From: Cellulophaga baltica
GTDB taxonomy: Bacteria; Bacteroidota; Bacteroidia; Flavobacteriales; Flavobacteriaceae
Reading direction: 5' to 3'
Assembly: GCF_018861125.1 (NCBI RefSeq)
Contig: NZ_JAHKQN010000018.1
Span: forward strand, 1-64,000
DNA: 64,000 bases
Below the pieces are notes generated by a model that worked only from the letters and a program-made list of their open reading frames with translations, was not told the DNA's origin and did no database searches. The position numbers and the translations under genes were made by a program. Positions 16,389 to 26,332 of this stretch are shown one piece after another; position 1 is the stretch's first letter; each line of letters opens with the position of its first letter.

Positions 16389-16838
16389 ATGAAAAAAATC
16401 CATTTCATTCTAATACTTGTTACGCTACTTTTTCAAAGTTGTCTTGATGATGACTGTGGAGAATGTTTTTCACCTCCTTATAGTTTTGCTTTTGAAATTG
16501 TTGACAAAACAAGTGGTGAAAATTTATTTACAAACGGAACCTATAACGCTGAAGATATAACAATAACGGACAGCTTAAATGATGATGAACCTATTACATT
16601 TACATTTATATCTGAAAATGAATATAATATAATTGATATTAGTTCAATTGGTTGGCAAACAGAAATAGTAGACCTTACCATAGCAGTTTCTGACACTCTT
16701 ATTTTCAATTTTTATGTTGATGCTGAAAGAAATACAGCCGATTGCTGTAGTTATACGGAATATAATGAAATTACAATTTCGAGTTCTGAATTCGAGTTAG
16801 ATACTGAAACAGGAATTTACATAATACTTGTAGAATAA
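16389..16838 (+). CDS. Hypothetical lipoprotein
   Basis: The 149-residue protein has a lipoprotein signal peptide (MKKIHFILILVTLLFQSC, Cys18) and an acidic, Cys-rich mature start (LDDDCGECFSPP). A second CC pair occurs near the C-terminus (NTADCCSYTEYNEI), so disulfides or metal binding are possible. It looks like one beta-sandwich domain. The family is not recognised. It converges with the first copy of the 72-residue protein 14 bp away. Confidence 0.55.
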   Translation: MKKIHFILILVTLLFQSCLDDDCGECFSPPYSFAFEIVDKTSGENLFTNGTYNAEDITITDSLNDDEPITFTFISENEYNIIDISSIGWQTEIVDLTIAVSDTLIFNFYVDAERNTADCCSYTEYNEITISSSEFELDTETGIYIILVE

Positions 16839-16852
16839 AACGCATGTAATAA

Positions 16853-17071
16853 TTAAGATAATTTAGCTTTGTTCCCTTTTGTAGTAAATGACAATTCTTT
16901 TTTGATTCTTGAATTTTTAAACTTATATAAACGAGCAGTTGAAGTTTCATAGCTAGTTTCTGTAACAATAGTTTGTGGTGCAGTTTCAACTTTCACTTCT
17001 TTTTTCGCATCTTGTGCTTGAGCTGTTACTCCGATAAAAATAAAAAAGATTGTGATGATTAAAGTTTTCAT
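16853..17071 (-). CDS. 72-residue secreted protein, copy A
   Basis: The protein has a signal peptide (MKTLIITIFFIFIGVTAQAQ) cut to leave a 52-residue basic mature protein with ETSTARLYKFKNSRIKKELS. Copies at 20801-21019 and 26732-26950 differ at only a few residues (variable site TIVTETSY / TIVTTTSY / TIVISTSY). The near-identity of coding and upstream DNA marks recent duplication or gene conversion. The family is not recognised; a secreted or periplasmic small protein is what the sequence supports. Confidence 0.7.
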   Translation of the reverse strand: MKTLIITIFFIFIGVTAQAQDAKKEVKVETAPQTIVTETSYETSTARLYKFKNSRIKKELSFTTKGNKAKLS

Positions 17072-17250
17072 GTCTTGCGTATTTGTTACATATATATAAC
17101 GCAGAACTTGTTGTTTTGCTAGGTTCTCATTCGCTCAACGACATTCTTTTTCGTTCATTTGAAAAATATCAGCTAAGCGGTAAAACTCCCCCGATTAAGC
17201 GCATTTAGGCAGTTTACAGCTCAGCGATTGTGCATGTAGTTCATCGAGAA
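17072..17250 (-). repeat. Conserved upstream block of the 72-residue gene, copy A
   Basis: About 175 bp directly before the start codon are almost identical to blocks at 21020-21195 and 26951-27125. The block includes a near-palindrome GTTATATATATGTAAC close to the ATG (read on the - strand), CGCTTAATCGGGGGAGTTTT, and, in copies A and B, the inverted pair AGAAC/GTTCT. Conservation of non-coding DNA at or above the level of the gene suggests a structured leader, a small RNA or a repeat unit. The remaining gap to 17498 holds the lyase promoter region. Confidence 0.6.
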
Positions 17251-17438
17251 TTACCAAATACCACTTATTGCACTACTCCACTTTTTTGTAATAATCTCAG
17301 TTAAAAAATATAAGTTGAAAATTAAATTATAACATACTCGCTATAAACGCATTAGAACCAAAAACCATTTCCTAAATTTTAACACCTTTAGAATCCACTT
17401 TTTATTTTCATTTTTTAGGATTGTTCCACACATTTGAT

Positions 17439-17446
17439 TACGTTTG
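17439..17446 (+). promoter_or_regulatory. Possible -7 element of the heparinase II/III-type lyase gene
   Basis: TACGTTTG matches the Bacteroidota -7 consensus TAnnTTTG, 53 bp before the ATG. The nearest upstream TTG gives a spacer of only 15 bp, shorter than usual, so the -33 element is uncertain. No TTGGTNNACCAA operator is present here. Confidence 0.35.
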
Positions 17447-17498
17447 AAATGATTTATATTCATAATGTGTTAAATTTTTAATATAAAAAATAGACTTC

Positions 17499-19499
17499 AT
17501 GTATTTTAAGACAACATTTTTTACCGTATTCCTACTTTTAATTACATTACAATTATCATTTTCACAAGACACCCAAGAGCTAGAAGCCGAAAATGCTATT
17601 AATGAAAATTTAAAAGGTGAAAGTGTACTTGTAGGCCTTATGAAAACTAAAAACTCATCTTTAAAAAAGGAATTAAAAGGTATACACCCAAGAGTATTTT
17701 TAACACAAGAAGAAATTGACAATTTAAAAGATAAAACAAAATCTCAAAAAGAATTATGGCAAATAGCCTTGGCAAATGTTAGAGCCATGAGTATTGAGCC
17801 TGCTCCTGCTCCTGCGCAAGCAAGAAGAGTACAAAATCCTGTTGGCTTAGGTATTGCCGAAGCGGCACTTGCCTATAAAATTACTGGTGAGAAAAAATAT
17901 TTAGAGGCAGCTAAAAAATACATGAACACTGCCATGTCTTATAAAGTTTGGGGTTACGAGTATAACAAACCTGATGTTGATTTGGCTGCAGGGCATTTAC
18001 TGTACGGATTAGGTTGGGGTTATGATTTACTTTATCATGATTTAACTGTTGAAGAACGCGAAAAATACAAAGCCAAATTAATCAGACAAGCCAACTTATT
18101 GTATGAGTTTTACAAACCAAAATCGGGTAAAACGTATGCTTATAGTCAAAACCATACTTTTATCCCTATGGCTGGTTTGGCAGTTACCGCTTATGCACTT
18201 GCTGGCGAAGCTAACGATGCCAAAAAATGGGCCGCATTACCTAGAGCAATTTATGAAGGCGTTTTAGCGACTTATTCTGATGATGGTTTTTATTATGAAG
18301 GTGTTGAGTATTGGATATTTTCTACACCTTGGCTAATGCATTATTTAGATGCACATTTACATGCTACTGGTGAAGATTTATATGCAAAAGCTCCTGGTTT
18401 TAAATTAATTCACAAATATATTGCTCACGCTACATTACCTGGTGCTGATTCTCATTTTGATTATGGTGACACTTACACTGGCAACCAAACGAGATCAAAA
18501 ATTAGTAAAGATTATGGTCGTGAACGTATTGACGGACACTTTAAAACAAGTTATAATATTCTGTACAAATTAGCCAGTAAATTTAATATTCCGGATGCGC
18601 AAGGTGTTGCCGATTGGTTGAAGAAAAAAGGTCAAGTAAATGCCGAAGAAATGTGGACCTTTATTTGGTATAATCCTGAAATAGCTTCTACACCAATTGA
18701 AGAACAAGAAAAATGGCACTATTTTAAGGATCACGATGTGGTATTTTGGCGTTCTAGTTGGGGTGATGATGCTACTGCGTTTTCATTTAAATGCGGGCCA
18801 TCAGAAGGACATTCGGTATTAAAAAAGCAAGTTTCATTTCCGGAGTGGAGATTATCAAGTGGCCACGCGCACCCTGATGCTGGTAGTTTTATTATTTGGG
18901 CAGATGGAAAATATTTAACGGGAGATTCTGGCTACGAAGGTTTAACGGTTACACAAAGTCATAATACCTTAGTTTTTGATGGCAAAGGGCAGAATAATGA
19001 AGGTGAAGGTCATGATGTTTTTTACGGTATCCCGTACGAAAGAATCAATAAAATTAAAATCACTGATGTACAAATGACTGCCAAAAAAGTGTCTATTATA
19101 GCAGATGCTACTGCAGCATACGAACCAGAAGTTGGTGTAAATAGATTTATTAGAAAGTTTGAATTTCAAGCACCCGGAAATTTTACAATTACAGATGATG
19201 TTGAAACAAATACTCCAAAAATGGTTACTTCATTCTTACATGCCGATAATACGATTAAAAAAATATCAGAGAATACTTTTGAATTTGAACCTAGTGGTAC
19301 GAGTTTAATGGTAACTATAGTAGCTCCTAAAAAATTTAGTACAGCAATTGAAGAAAATATTCTCACAGCTCCTGGAGATCCAGGTAGTGTTGATAAAGGT
19401 GGACTTCAAGAACGAGGAAAGAAACTAGCTATTTCTACTTCTGAGAAAGTATCAAAAGCAACTTTTATTACAAAGTTGGCTATCCAAAAAGTAGAATAA
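17499..19499 (+). CDS. Heparinase II/III-type polysaccharide lyase (DUF4962, PL15-like)
   Basis: The 666-residue secreted protein has a signal peptide (1-22). An alpha/alpha-toroid domain of DUF4962 type covers about 60-400, starting HPRVFLTQEEIDNLK and including YSQNHTFIPMAG (Asn-His near residue 218) and DDGFYYEGVEYW. A C-terminal heparinase II/III beta-sheet domain carries SSGHAHPDAGSFIIWADGKYL near residue 455. This layout fits exo-acting lyases on uronic-acid oligomers, PL15 (oligoalginate lyase) among them; PL17 does not match at the N-terminus. It is 22 bp upstream of an Nramp-like transporter. The substrate is inferred, not shown. Confidence 0.7.
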   Translation: MYFKTTFFTVFLLLITLQLSFSQDTQELEAENAINENLKGESVLVGLMKTKNSSLKKELKGIHPRVFLTQEEIDNLKDKTKSQKELWQIALANVRAMSIEPAPAPAQARRVQNPVGLGIAEAALAYKITGEKKYLEAAKKYMNTAMSYKVWGYEYNKPDVDLAAGHLLYGLGWGYDLLYHDLTVEEREKYKAKLIRQANLLYEFYKPKSGKTYAYSQNHTFIPMAGLAVTAYALAGEANDAKKWAALPRAIYEGVLATYSDDGFYYEGVEYWIFSTPWLMHYLDAHLHATGEDLYAKAPGFKLIHKYIAHATLPGADSHFDYGDTYTGNQTRSKISKDYGRERIDGHFKTSYNILYKLASKFNIPDAQGVADWLKKKGQVNAEEMWTFIWYNPEIASTPIEEQEKWHYFKDHDVVFWRSSWGDDATAFSFKCGPSEGHSVLKKQVSFPEWRLSSGHAHPDAGSFIIWADGKYLTGDSGYEGLTVTQSHNTLVFDGKGQNNEGEGHDVFYGIPYERINKIKITDVQMTAKKVSIIADATAAYEPEVGVNRFIRKFEFQAPGNFTITDDVETNTPKMVTSFLHADNTIKKISENTFEFEPSGTSLMVTIVAPKKFSTAIEENILTAPGDPGSVDKGGLQERGKKLAISTSEKVSKATFITKLAIQKVE

Positions 19500-19521
19500 C
19501 ATAACGCTTTTTATAAAATAT

Positions 19522-20790
19522 TTGTTATCAACCAATATGTCAAAAATAAAGATACTTATAAAAAACCTCGGTCCCGGACTTTTGTTTGCTAGTATGGCCA
19601 TTGGAACTTCGCACTTAGTACTTTCTACAAAAGCAGGAGCGCAATTTGGCTGGTTAATGGTTATTCCTATTTTATTAGCCAACATTTTAAAATATCCTTT
19701 TTTTGAATTTGGAATTAGATACACTAATGTTACAGGTAAAAGTATTATTGAGGGGTATAATGATAGAGGCCGTGGCTATTTGTGGTTGTATGCATTTATT
19801 ACTTTGGCAACAAGTTTGGCCAGCCCAGCGGCACTTTGTGCTATTACTGCCGGACTTCTTATTAATTTATTTAAAATAGAAACTGTACCCATCACTACTA
19901 TTGCTTTTGGGTTGTTTGTATTAAATAGTATTATACTCATAATTGGGAAGTATAAATTTTTAGAAAACACTTTAAAGCTTCTAATTCCAATTCTATTTAT
20001 AGCATTATTAATTACCACTGGCTTAGTTATTGAAGCAGGACCAGTGACAGCCATACCAACTTTTGAAACCCCTAAATTTTTTAATGAACTGGGTGTGTTA
20101 TTTTTAATCACTTTAATCGGTTGGATGCCAACAGCAGTTGAAGCAAGTAGCTGGCTAAGTCTTTGGACTGCTGAAAAATATAAAGTAGACGAAAACAAAC
20201 CGCCTTTAAAAGAAGCCTTGCAAGAATTTAATACAGGTTACGTACTTACAGCCGTTCTTGCCATATTATTTTTAACGATTGGATGCATGACGCTTTACGG
20301 TTCTGGTACGGAACTTAGTGGTAATGCTGTTACTTTTGCCGATCAAGTAATTAATTTATTTACTACGCATATTGGTAATTGGGCTTATGCATTTATTGCT
20401 GTTTCGGCTTTTGCGACTATGTATAGTACTTGTTTAACACAGCACGATGCTATTTCAAGAGTGAGTATTGATATTATTGGTTTGCTTGTTGGTGAGCATG
20501 AAGAATATACGGGTAAAAAATATTATATTATAGGCATTATCGTAATCGCTGCCGTAAGTATTATTGTAATGTACACTTTAGGGGCGAATATGGGCCTAAT
20601 TTTATCTATTGCTACTGCCATTTCTTTTATACTAGCTCCTATTGTTGGGTATATGAATTTAAAAAATGTAACTAACAGTGATTTTCCTGAAGTGAATAAA
20701 CCAAAAAAGAGACTTCAAATTTTAACTTTTGTAGGTATTACATTCCTCTCGTTACTAGCTATTTATTATGGTTGGATTATGCTTTTTTAA
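19522..20790 (+). CDS. Divergent Nramp-fold transporter next to the lyase
   Basis: The 422-residue inner-membrane protein has about 11 membrane segments and the Nramp opening LGPGLLFASMAIGTSHL. Classical Nramp metal transporters carry DPGN in segment 1 and MPH in segment 6. Here the positions read MAIGTSH and GWMPTAVEA, so the metal-binding residues are missing and Mn/Fe transport is unlikely. Position 22 bp after a secreted polysaccharide lyase suggests uptake of a sugar-derived product, by inference. A second divergent Nramp-like protein is in the alginate operon at 58685. Confidence 0.75.
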   Translation: MLSTNMSKIKILIKNLGPGLLFASMAIGTSHLVLSTKAGAQFGWLMVIPILLANILKYPFFEFGIRYTNVTGKSIIEGYNDRGRGYLWLYAFITLATSLASPAALCAITAGLLINLFKIETVPITTIAFGLFVLNSIILIIGKYKFLENTLKLLIPILFIALLITTGLVIEAGPVTAIPTFETPKFFNELGVLFLITLIGWMPTAVEASSWLSLWTAEKYKVDENKPPLKEALQEFNTGYVLTAVLAILFLTIGCMTLYGSGTELSGNAVTFADQVINLFTTHIGNWAYAFIAVSAFATMYSTCLTQHDAISRVSIDIIGLLVGEHEEYTGKKYYIIGIIVIAAVSIIVMYTLGANMGLILSIATAISFILAPIVGYMNLKNVTNSDFPEVNKPKKRLQILTFVGITFLSLLAIYYGWIMLF

Positions 20791-20800
20791 AGAATTTAAA

Positions 20801-21019
20801 TTAAGACAATTTAGATTTGTTTGCTTTTGTTGTAAAAGACAATTCTTTTTTAATTCTTGAATTTTTGAACTTGTATAAACGAGCCGTTGAAGTTTCGTAA
20901 GATGTTGTTGTAACAATTGTTTTAGGTGCAGTTTCAACTTTTACTTCTTTTTTCGCATCTTGTGCTTGAGCAGTTACTCCGATAAAAATAAAAAAGATTG
21001 TGATGATTAAAGTTTTCAT
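20801..21019 (-). CDS. 72-residue secreted protein, copy B
   Basis: This is the second of three copies. The signal peptide is identical to copy A; the mature part differs at PKTIVTTTSYETS and in the tail TTKANKSKLS. It is antisense to and 11 bp from the transporter end, so the two genes converge. Its conserved upstream block is nearly identical to that of copy A, closer than copy C. Confidence 0.7.
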   Translation of the reverse strand: MKTLIITIFFIFIGVTAQAQDAKKEVKVETAPKTIVTTTSYETSTARLYKFKNSRIKKELSFTTKANKSKLS

Positions 21020-21195
21020 GTCTTGCGTATTTGTTACATATATATAACGCAGAACTTGTTGTTTTGCTAGGTTCTCATTCGCTCAACGACATTCTTTTTC
21101 GTTCATTTGAAAAATATCAGCTAAGTGGTAAAACTCCCCCGATTAAGCGCATTTGAACGATTTACAGCTCAGCGATTGAGTGTGTAGTTCATCGA
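21020..21195 (-). repeat. Conserved upstream block of the 72-residue gene, copy B
   Basis: It is the same block as at 17072-17250, differing from it at only a handful of positions. The homology ends abruptly near the ATCGA motif, about 100 bp before sbcD. Confidence 0.6.
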
Positions 21196-21296
21196 TAGCG
21201 CTATAATCTTATTTAAAATAAAACCTAGTAACACCCTTAAAAGTAAATTCATTATTTTTAATTTGTAAGAGCTTAAAAAAACAGCATCCACTATAC

Positions 21297-22499
21297 ATGA
21301 AAATACTTCATACTGCCGATTGGCATTTAGGACATAGGTTACACGAACAATCACAATTTGAAGAACAAACCTTATTTTTAAATTGGATTGAACAGTATAT
21401 TATTGACCATAAAATTGATGTATTACTAGTATCTGGTGATGTGTTTGATACCGGATCACCATCAAACCAAAGCCTAGAAATGTATTATAGCTTTTTAGTT
21501 AAACTTAAAGCTACAACTTGCAAATCAGTTATTATCACAGGTGGTAATCACGATTCTCCCGGAACTTTAAATGCTCCTAAATATTTATTAGATGCTTTGG
21601 CTATAAAAGTTGTTGGTAAAGCTACCGAAGAAATTGAAGATGAGGTTTTTGAAATTGAGGTAAACAATGAAAAGATTATTATTGGTGCTGTACCTTTTTT
21701 AAGAGATGGTGATATTAGGCGTGCTGTTGCTGGCGAGTCTTTTGATGAGCTTACCGATAAATATAAAAATGCTTTAATAAATCATTATGAAGCAATAGCT
21801 GAGCAATGTAAATTGATAAATACTACAAATGCACCTGTTATAGCAATGGGTCATTTATTTGCTACGGGAGGTTCAATATCTGATAGTGAACAGAATATTT
21901 ATGTGGGCACTTTGGGGCATATTGGCGCTGAAGACTTTCCCTCCTATTTTGATTATATCGCTCTAGGTCATTTACACCGCCCACAAATAATTGGTGAAAA
22001 TGATAAAGTTCGTTATTCGGGTTCTCCAAACATTTTAAGTTTCAGCGAGATTAATTATGATAAAAAAATATTAACACTAACGGTTGAAGGCAATAAATTA
22101 ACAAAAGTTGAAGATGCTGTTATTCCTAATTTTAGAGCGTTCTATAAAATTACAGGAACACTAACGGAATGTATTGAAAAATTTCCTGAGCTAATTTCAA
22201 ATATTTACGGATTAACGCCTTGGGTTGAAATTGTATTGAATGAAGATAATACGGTAAATACTGATAAATTAAAAAAAGAAGCCAGTAACTACTCCTTTGA
22301 AATATTAAAAATCTCTTTAAAAAGACAACGGAAAATCAAAGGAATTGAAGAGTTGTTGGAAGACACAAAATCAATTAAAGAATTGTTACCTACTGAGGTT
22401 TTTAAATTAAAATGTGAAGAAATGGGTTTTGACTTAAAAGAAAGACCCGAAGTTTGGGATGCTTTTAATGAAGTTTTACAAGTTGTTAAAAATCAATAA
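21297..22499 (+). CDS. sbcD: Exonuclease subunit SbcD (Mre11 family)
   Basis: This nuclease subunit of the SbcCD complex opens hairpins and protein-blocked DNA ends with Mn2+. It has 400 residues. All phosphoesterase motifs are present in order: ADWHLGH (6-12), SGDVFDTGSPS, TGGNHDSPG, MGHLFA and ALGHLHRPQ. The C-terminal part (about 270-395) is the capping domain. sbcC follows after 12 bp, the usual operon. Confidence 0.95.
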   Translation: MKILHTADWHLGHRLHEQSQFEEQTLFLNWIEQYIIDHKIDVLLVSGDVFDTGSPSNQSLEMYYSFLVKLKATTCKSVIITGGNHDSPGTLNAPKYLLDALAIKVVGKATEEIEDEVFEIEVNNEKIIIGAVPFLRDGDIRRAVAGESFDELTDKYKNALINHYEAIAEQCKLINTTNAPVIAMGHLFATGGSISDSEQNIYVGTLGHIGAEDFPSYFDYIALGHLHRPQIIGENDKVRYSGSPNILSFSEINYDKKILTLTVEGNKLTKVEDAVIPNFRAFYKITGTLTECIEKFPELISNIYGLTPWVEIVLNEDNTVNTDKLKKEASNYSFEILKISLKRQRKIKGIEELLEDTKSIKELLPTEVFKLKCEEMGFDLKERPEVWDAFNEVLQVVKNQ

Positions 22500-22511
22500 G
22501 CATAGTCTGAT

Positions 22512-25500
22512 ATGAAAATTTTAAAAATAGAATTACAGAATATAAATTCTTTAAAATCAGACACTCCTATTGTTATTGATTTTGAAAACGAGCAATTTAA
22601 AGATGTTGGTTTATATGCCATTACAGGTTCTACTGGTGCAGGAAAAACAACGCTTTTAGATGCTATAACAATTGCATTGTACCATAGTGTACCGAGATTT
22701 AATGGTACAAAAGGCAGTTTAATTAATGTGGTTAGCCATGGTTCTCCTGAGGCTTTTAGTAGAGTTACTTTTGAGAACGACCATACTATTTATGAAGCTT
22801 TTTGGGGCATTCGAATAGCCGATAAAAAAGGGAAAGAATATAAGAATCCTAAAGAAGAAGTTAGTTTAAAAAACTTAACTACTGATGTTACAATAGCCAA
22901 CCAAAAAAGAGAATTAATAACTAAAGTAAATGAAGTTACGCAATTAGATTATAATCAGTTTTTAAGATCTGTAATGCTTGCTCAAGGTGAGTTTGCTTCA
23001 TTTTTAACTGCTAAAGGGCCGGATAAAGGTAAATTACTAGAGCAAATTACTGGTGAGGAAATTTATAAGAAAATTGGTCAAAGTATTTTAGAACGAAAAT
23101 CTAAAGAAGAAAATACATTAAAAGAAATTCAATCTAAAATTAATGCTGATGACGTATTAACAGACGAAGCTAAAATTGAATTAGCAGAAAAAGATAAAAT
23201 ACTTGATAATGAAATTATAAAAGTTGAAAACGAAACAAAAATAATTGAAGCTGTCGTTGACTGGTATGTTGATTTTAAAAATTTAGAAGAAAAATCAAAA
23301 GAATTAGAAGAAAATTCTAAAAAGATTGATGCTTTTGTTGAAGAGCACAAAACTGAATTAGAAGCTTTAAATCTAAACGAAAAAGCTTTGCCTTTTGCTT
23401 CTCATATTCAAGATTTAAATAGACTTGAAAAAGAACATTTTGAGAAGGCCAAAACTTTAGCAATTCTAGAAAGTGAATTAACAAAGTTAAATCCTGAAAT
23501 TGAAAATTCTGAGTCAACTACAAAATCTCACACCGATACATTAGAAAAAATAAATATTGAGTTTGATGAATGGCTTCCTAAATTTGACACGGTTACAAAT
23601 TTAGATGGTCAATTAAAGAATGAAATAACTAATCAGCAAAAAGCAAAACATCGAGCAGATGAAATTACTGCTAAAATTGATAGCCTTACAAAAGAAAATG
23701 AAGCAATAACTAAAGAAAATTCTTATAAAAATACTGAAATTGAAAAAGCTAAAATATTTTTAAATGAACACAAAAAACTCAAAGAGGTTGACTTAGAAAT
23801 TTCGAACTGGACTAAAAATTTAAGTACGCTAAAGTCTGAAAAAAAATCATTAGAAGAAGATACCGCTTATCTAAATCAGAAAAATTCGGCACTTAAAGAA
23901 ACCACTCTTTTACTTGAAAAAGATAACGAACAACTCCAAAATAAACTAGCTTCATTTCATAAAGTAGAAAAAAAATATTTGACTATTACTGAAGAGCTTT
24001 TAAAATACAACATTGCTTCAATACGTGAAAAAGAAAAAGAATTATCCTCACAAAAAGCTAAGTGGGAATCTTTTAAAAACATTGCTACTTTAGTTGTAAA
24101 AACTCAAAAAGAACAAGAAATTTTAATTGTTCAAAAAGAAACAGCAACAAAAGATTTAGATAAGGTTGAAAAGCAACTGCAATCATTAAAAAACAATAAA
24201 GAAGTCCAAGAAAAATCAGTTGCCGATGCTGCTAAAATTTTAGAATTAGAAAAAAGCATTTCAAAATACGAGAATGATCGGCAAAATTTGATTCCTGGAG
24301 AACCTTGTGGATTATGTGGTTCTAAAGAACATCCGTTTACGGAACATTTAAAAGCTGTAGATGTATCAGAATCTGAATTAGAGCTAAAAAAACGTGAGAC
24401 ACAATTGACTGAAACCTCAAATTCAATTAATAATCTTGAAAAAGAAGAAGTACAATTAAACACCACTCTTAAAGGGATTTCAACACAACTTGAAGCTATT
24501 ATTGATGAAATTAACTCTCATAAACTTGATGCTAAAAAATTAGCGCTCAATTGTGAGGTTAGTGACATTGATAAAATACAAAGTGAGTTACAATTAGCTA
24601 CGGAGCAATTAAAAACGGTTGATGATAATTTAAAAATTGAGCAAGAACTACAGCATCAAAAAAACAGTCTATCTGAAAACATAAAAGATCAAAGTGAGAC
24701 TATTAACACTTTAAAAACGGCCATAGCAACCAAAAAAGAAAAAATAAAGAATATAAAAACCGAGATTGAGCAGAAACAAAAAACAATACGTAGTTTACAA
24801 AAAGAATGTACTGGTTTAGAAAATGAATTAAGTACCAAACTTGCCAAGTTTGACTATAAACTACCTTCTGTTTTAGAGATAGACGCCTTTATTCTGAATA
24901 TTGAAAATTCAATAACTAATTATAACAAAACTCAAGATCAATTAAATAGCTTAGAAGCGAATATAGCTGTACTTAAAAGTAACTTAGCTAGCAATACAAA
25001 ACAATTAGAAAATCTTTCCAAATCGCAAAAGGAGTATCTTGAAAACAGTAAAGAAAGTGAGCTTAAAGTAGATCGTATAAAACTGAAGCGTAGCGCCATA
25101 TTACCTTTTAATTTTAGTGTTGAAACTAAAAGAACAGAATTACAATCTTTCATAAAAGAAGTAACAGATAAAGTTACCATAAGTAAAAAAGAACTGGAAA
25201 ATCTGCGAAAATCAAAAAATGAAAAAGAAGTATTAAAACTCAATACTGTAAACGACCAAAAAAAATTAATTGATCAAATTAAAGATTTAAATTCAAAATT
25301 AAACTCACAAATAATTGCTAGTATTTTTGAATCTAAACAAGCTGTAGAAAATGCATTATTACCAAAAGAGCTTACTTTAAAATACACGCAAAACAGAGAG
25401 CGTATAAAAGAAAATCAAGTAAAATTAAAAACTTTAAAAGAAGAAAACTCAAATGCTATTTTAAAATTAAACAACTTAAAAAACTTTGAAACTACTGAGG

Positions 25501-26165
25501 CTGAAAGCAAAACAATTTTAGAAAATTTAAAAGTACAGAGTAAAGCTATTTCAACCGAAAAAGGAAAAATTGTTGAAGCCTATAGAAAAGATCAAGAGAT
25601 TAGAGATCGAAATAAAGAAATTTATAAAAAAATTGATGCACAAGAAGCTGTGTGTACTATCTGGAGAGACCTTTTTAAAGTTATTGGGAACTCAAAAGAT
25701 GCTTTTAATGTGTATGTACAGCGCTTAACTTTAAAACAATTATTAGATCTTGCCAATGTACACTTATACAAATTAAACAAGCGATACTCATTAAAAATTG
25801 AAACTGATTACAAACCAAAAGAAGAACTTAATTTTAATTTAATTGATCATTACCAAACTGATCAAGTAAGATTAGTAGACACATCAAGTGGTGGTGAAAA
25901 ATTTATTATTAGTCTGGCGTTAGCCTTAGGCTTATCTGATTTGGCCAGTAAAAATGTTAAAATAGACTCTCTGTTTATTGATGAAGGTTTTGGTACCTTA
26001 GACAAGAACACTTTAGAAACTGTAATTTCTACACTAGAAACATTACAATCTCAAGGTAAAATGATTGGGATTATTTCACATGTTGAAAATTTAAAAGAAC
26101 GTATTGCTACTCAAATTCAAATTACTAAAAAAAGTAATGGGGTAAGTTCGGTAGCTATTGTTTAA
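22512..26165 (+). CDS. sbcC: Exonuclease subunit SbcC (Rad50-like SMC ATPase)
   Basis: The 1217-residue protein has Walker A GSTGAGKTTLLDAI near residue 38, two long coiled-coil arms rich in Lys and Glu, and a zinc hook CGLCG at about 599-603 for dimerisation. The ABC signature DTSSGGEKFIISLALALG is near residue 1125 and Walker B SLFIDEGFGTLD near 1155. It pairs with SbcD to process DNA ends. The length is typical for Bacteroidota and nothing is missing. Confidence 0.95.
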   Translation: MKILKIELQNINSLKSDTPIVIDFENEQFKDVGLYAITGSTGAGKTTLLDAITIALYHSVPRFNGTKGSLINVVSHGSPEAFSRVTFENDHTIYEAFWGIRIADKKGKEYKNPKEEVSLKNLTTDVTIANQKRELITKVNEVTQLDYNQFLRSVMLAQGEFASFLTAKGPDKGKLLEQITGEEIYKKIGQSILERKSKEENTLKEIQSKINADDVLTDEAKIELAEKDKILDNEIIKVENETKIIEAVVDWYVDFKNLEEKSKELEENSKKIDAFVEEHKTELEALNLNEKALPFASHIQDLNRLEKEHFEKAKTLAILESELTKLNPEIENSESTTKSHTDTLEKINIEFDEWLPKFDTVTNLDGQLKNEITNQQKAKHRADEITAKIDSLTKENEAITKENSYKNTEIEKAKIFLNEHKKLKEVDLEISNWTKNLSTLKSEKKSLEEDTAYLNQKNSALKETTLLLEKDNEQLQNKLASFHKVEKKYLTITEELLKYNIASIREKEKELSSQKAKWESFKNIATLVVKTQKEQEILIVQKETATKDLDKVEKQLQSLKNNKEVQEKSVADAAKILELEKSISKYENDRQNLIPGEPCGLCGSKEHPFTEHLKAVDVSESELELKKRETQLTETSNSINNLEKEEVQLNTTLKGISTQLEAIIDEINSHKLDAKKLALNCEVSDIDKIQSELQLATEQLKTVDDNLKIEQELQHQKNSLSENIKDQSETINTLKTAIATKKEKIKNIKTEIEQKQKTIRSLQKECTGLENELSTKLAKFDYKLPSVLEIDAFILNIENSITNYNKTQDQLNSLEANIAVLKSNLASNTKQLENLSKSQKEYLENSKESELKVDRIKLKRSAILPFNFSVETKRTELQSFIKEVTDKVTISKKELENLRKSKNEKEVLKLNTVNDQKKLIDQIKDLNSKLNSQIIASIFESKQAVENALLPKELTLKYTQNRERIKENQVKLKTLKEENSNAILKLNNLKNFETTEAESKTILENLKVQSKAISTEKGKIVEAYRKDQEIRDRNKEIYKKIDAQEAVCTIWRDLFKVIGNSKDAFNVYVQRLTLKQLLDLANVHLYKLNKRYSLKIETDYKPKEELNFNLIDHYQTDQVRLVDTSSGGEKFIISLALALGLSDLASKNVKIDSLFIDEGFGTLDKNTLETVISTLETLQSQGKMIGIISHVENLKERIATQIQITKKSNGVSSVAIV

Positions 26166-26332
26166 TTGGCAACTAAAGCTATGACTATGAAAACTATATA
26201 GTAGATTTACAAGTAATTACAACCTTTTACATAACAAGTGTCTATGCATAAACAACTATACTATTATTTTAATTATAGCGTTTGAAATAGAACAACCAAA
26301 CACCATTTACAAACCCTTCAAAAGAAAAAATT

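Noticed and set aside
16771-16989. 72-codon - strand frame overlapping copy A of the small secreted gene
   Set aside because: It is in another frame of the repeat unit; a similar shadow occurs at 20755-20937, and the conserved signal-peptide frame is the real one.
17499-19499. PL17 oligoalginate lyase
   Set aside because: Considered because PL17 is common in alginate loci, but the N-terminus (HPRVFLTQEEIDNLK) and central motifs fit DUF4962/heparinase II/III proteins of PL15 type better.
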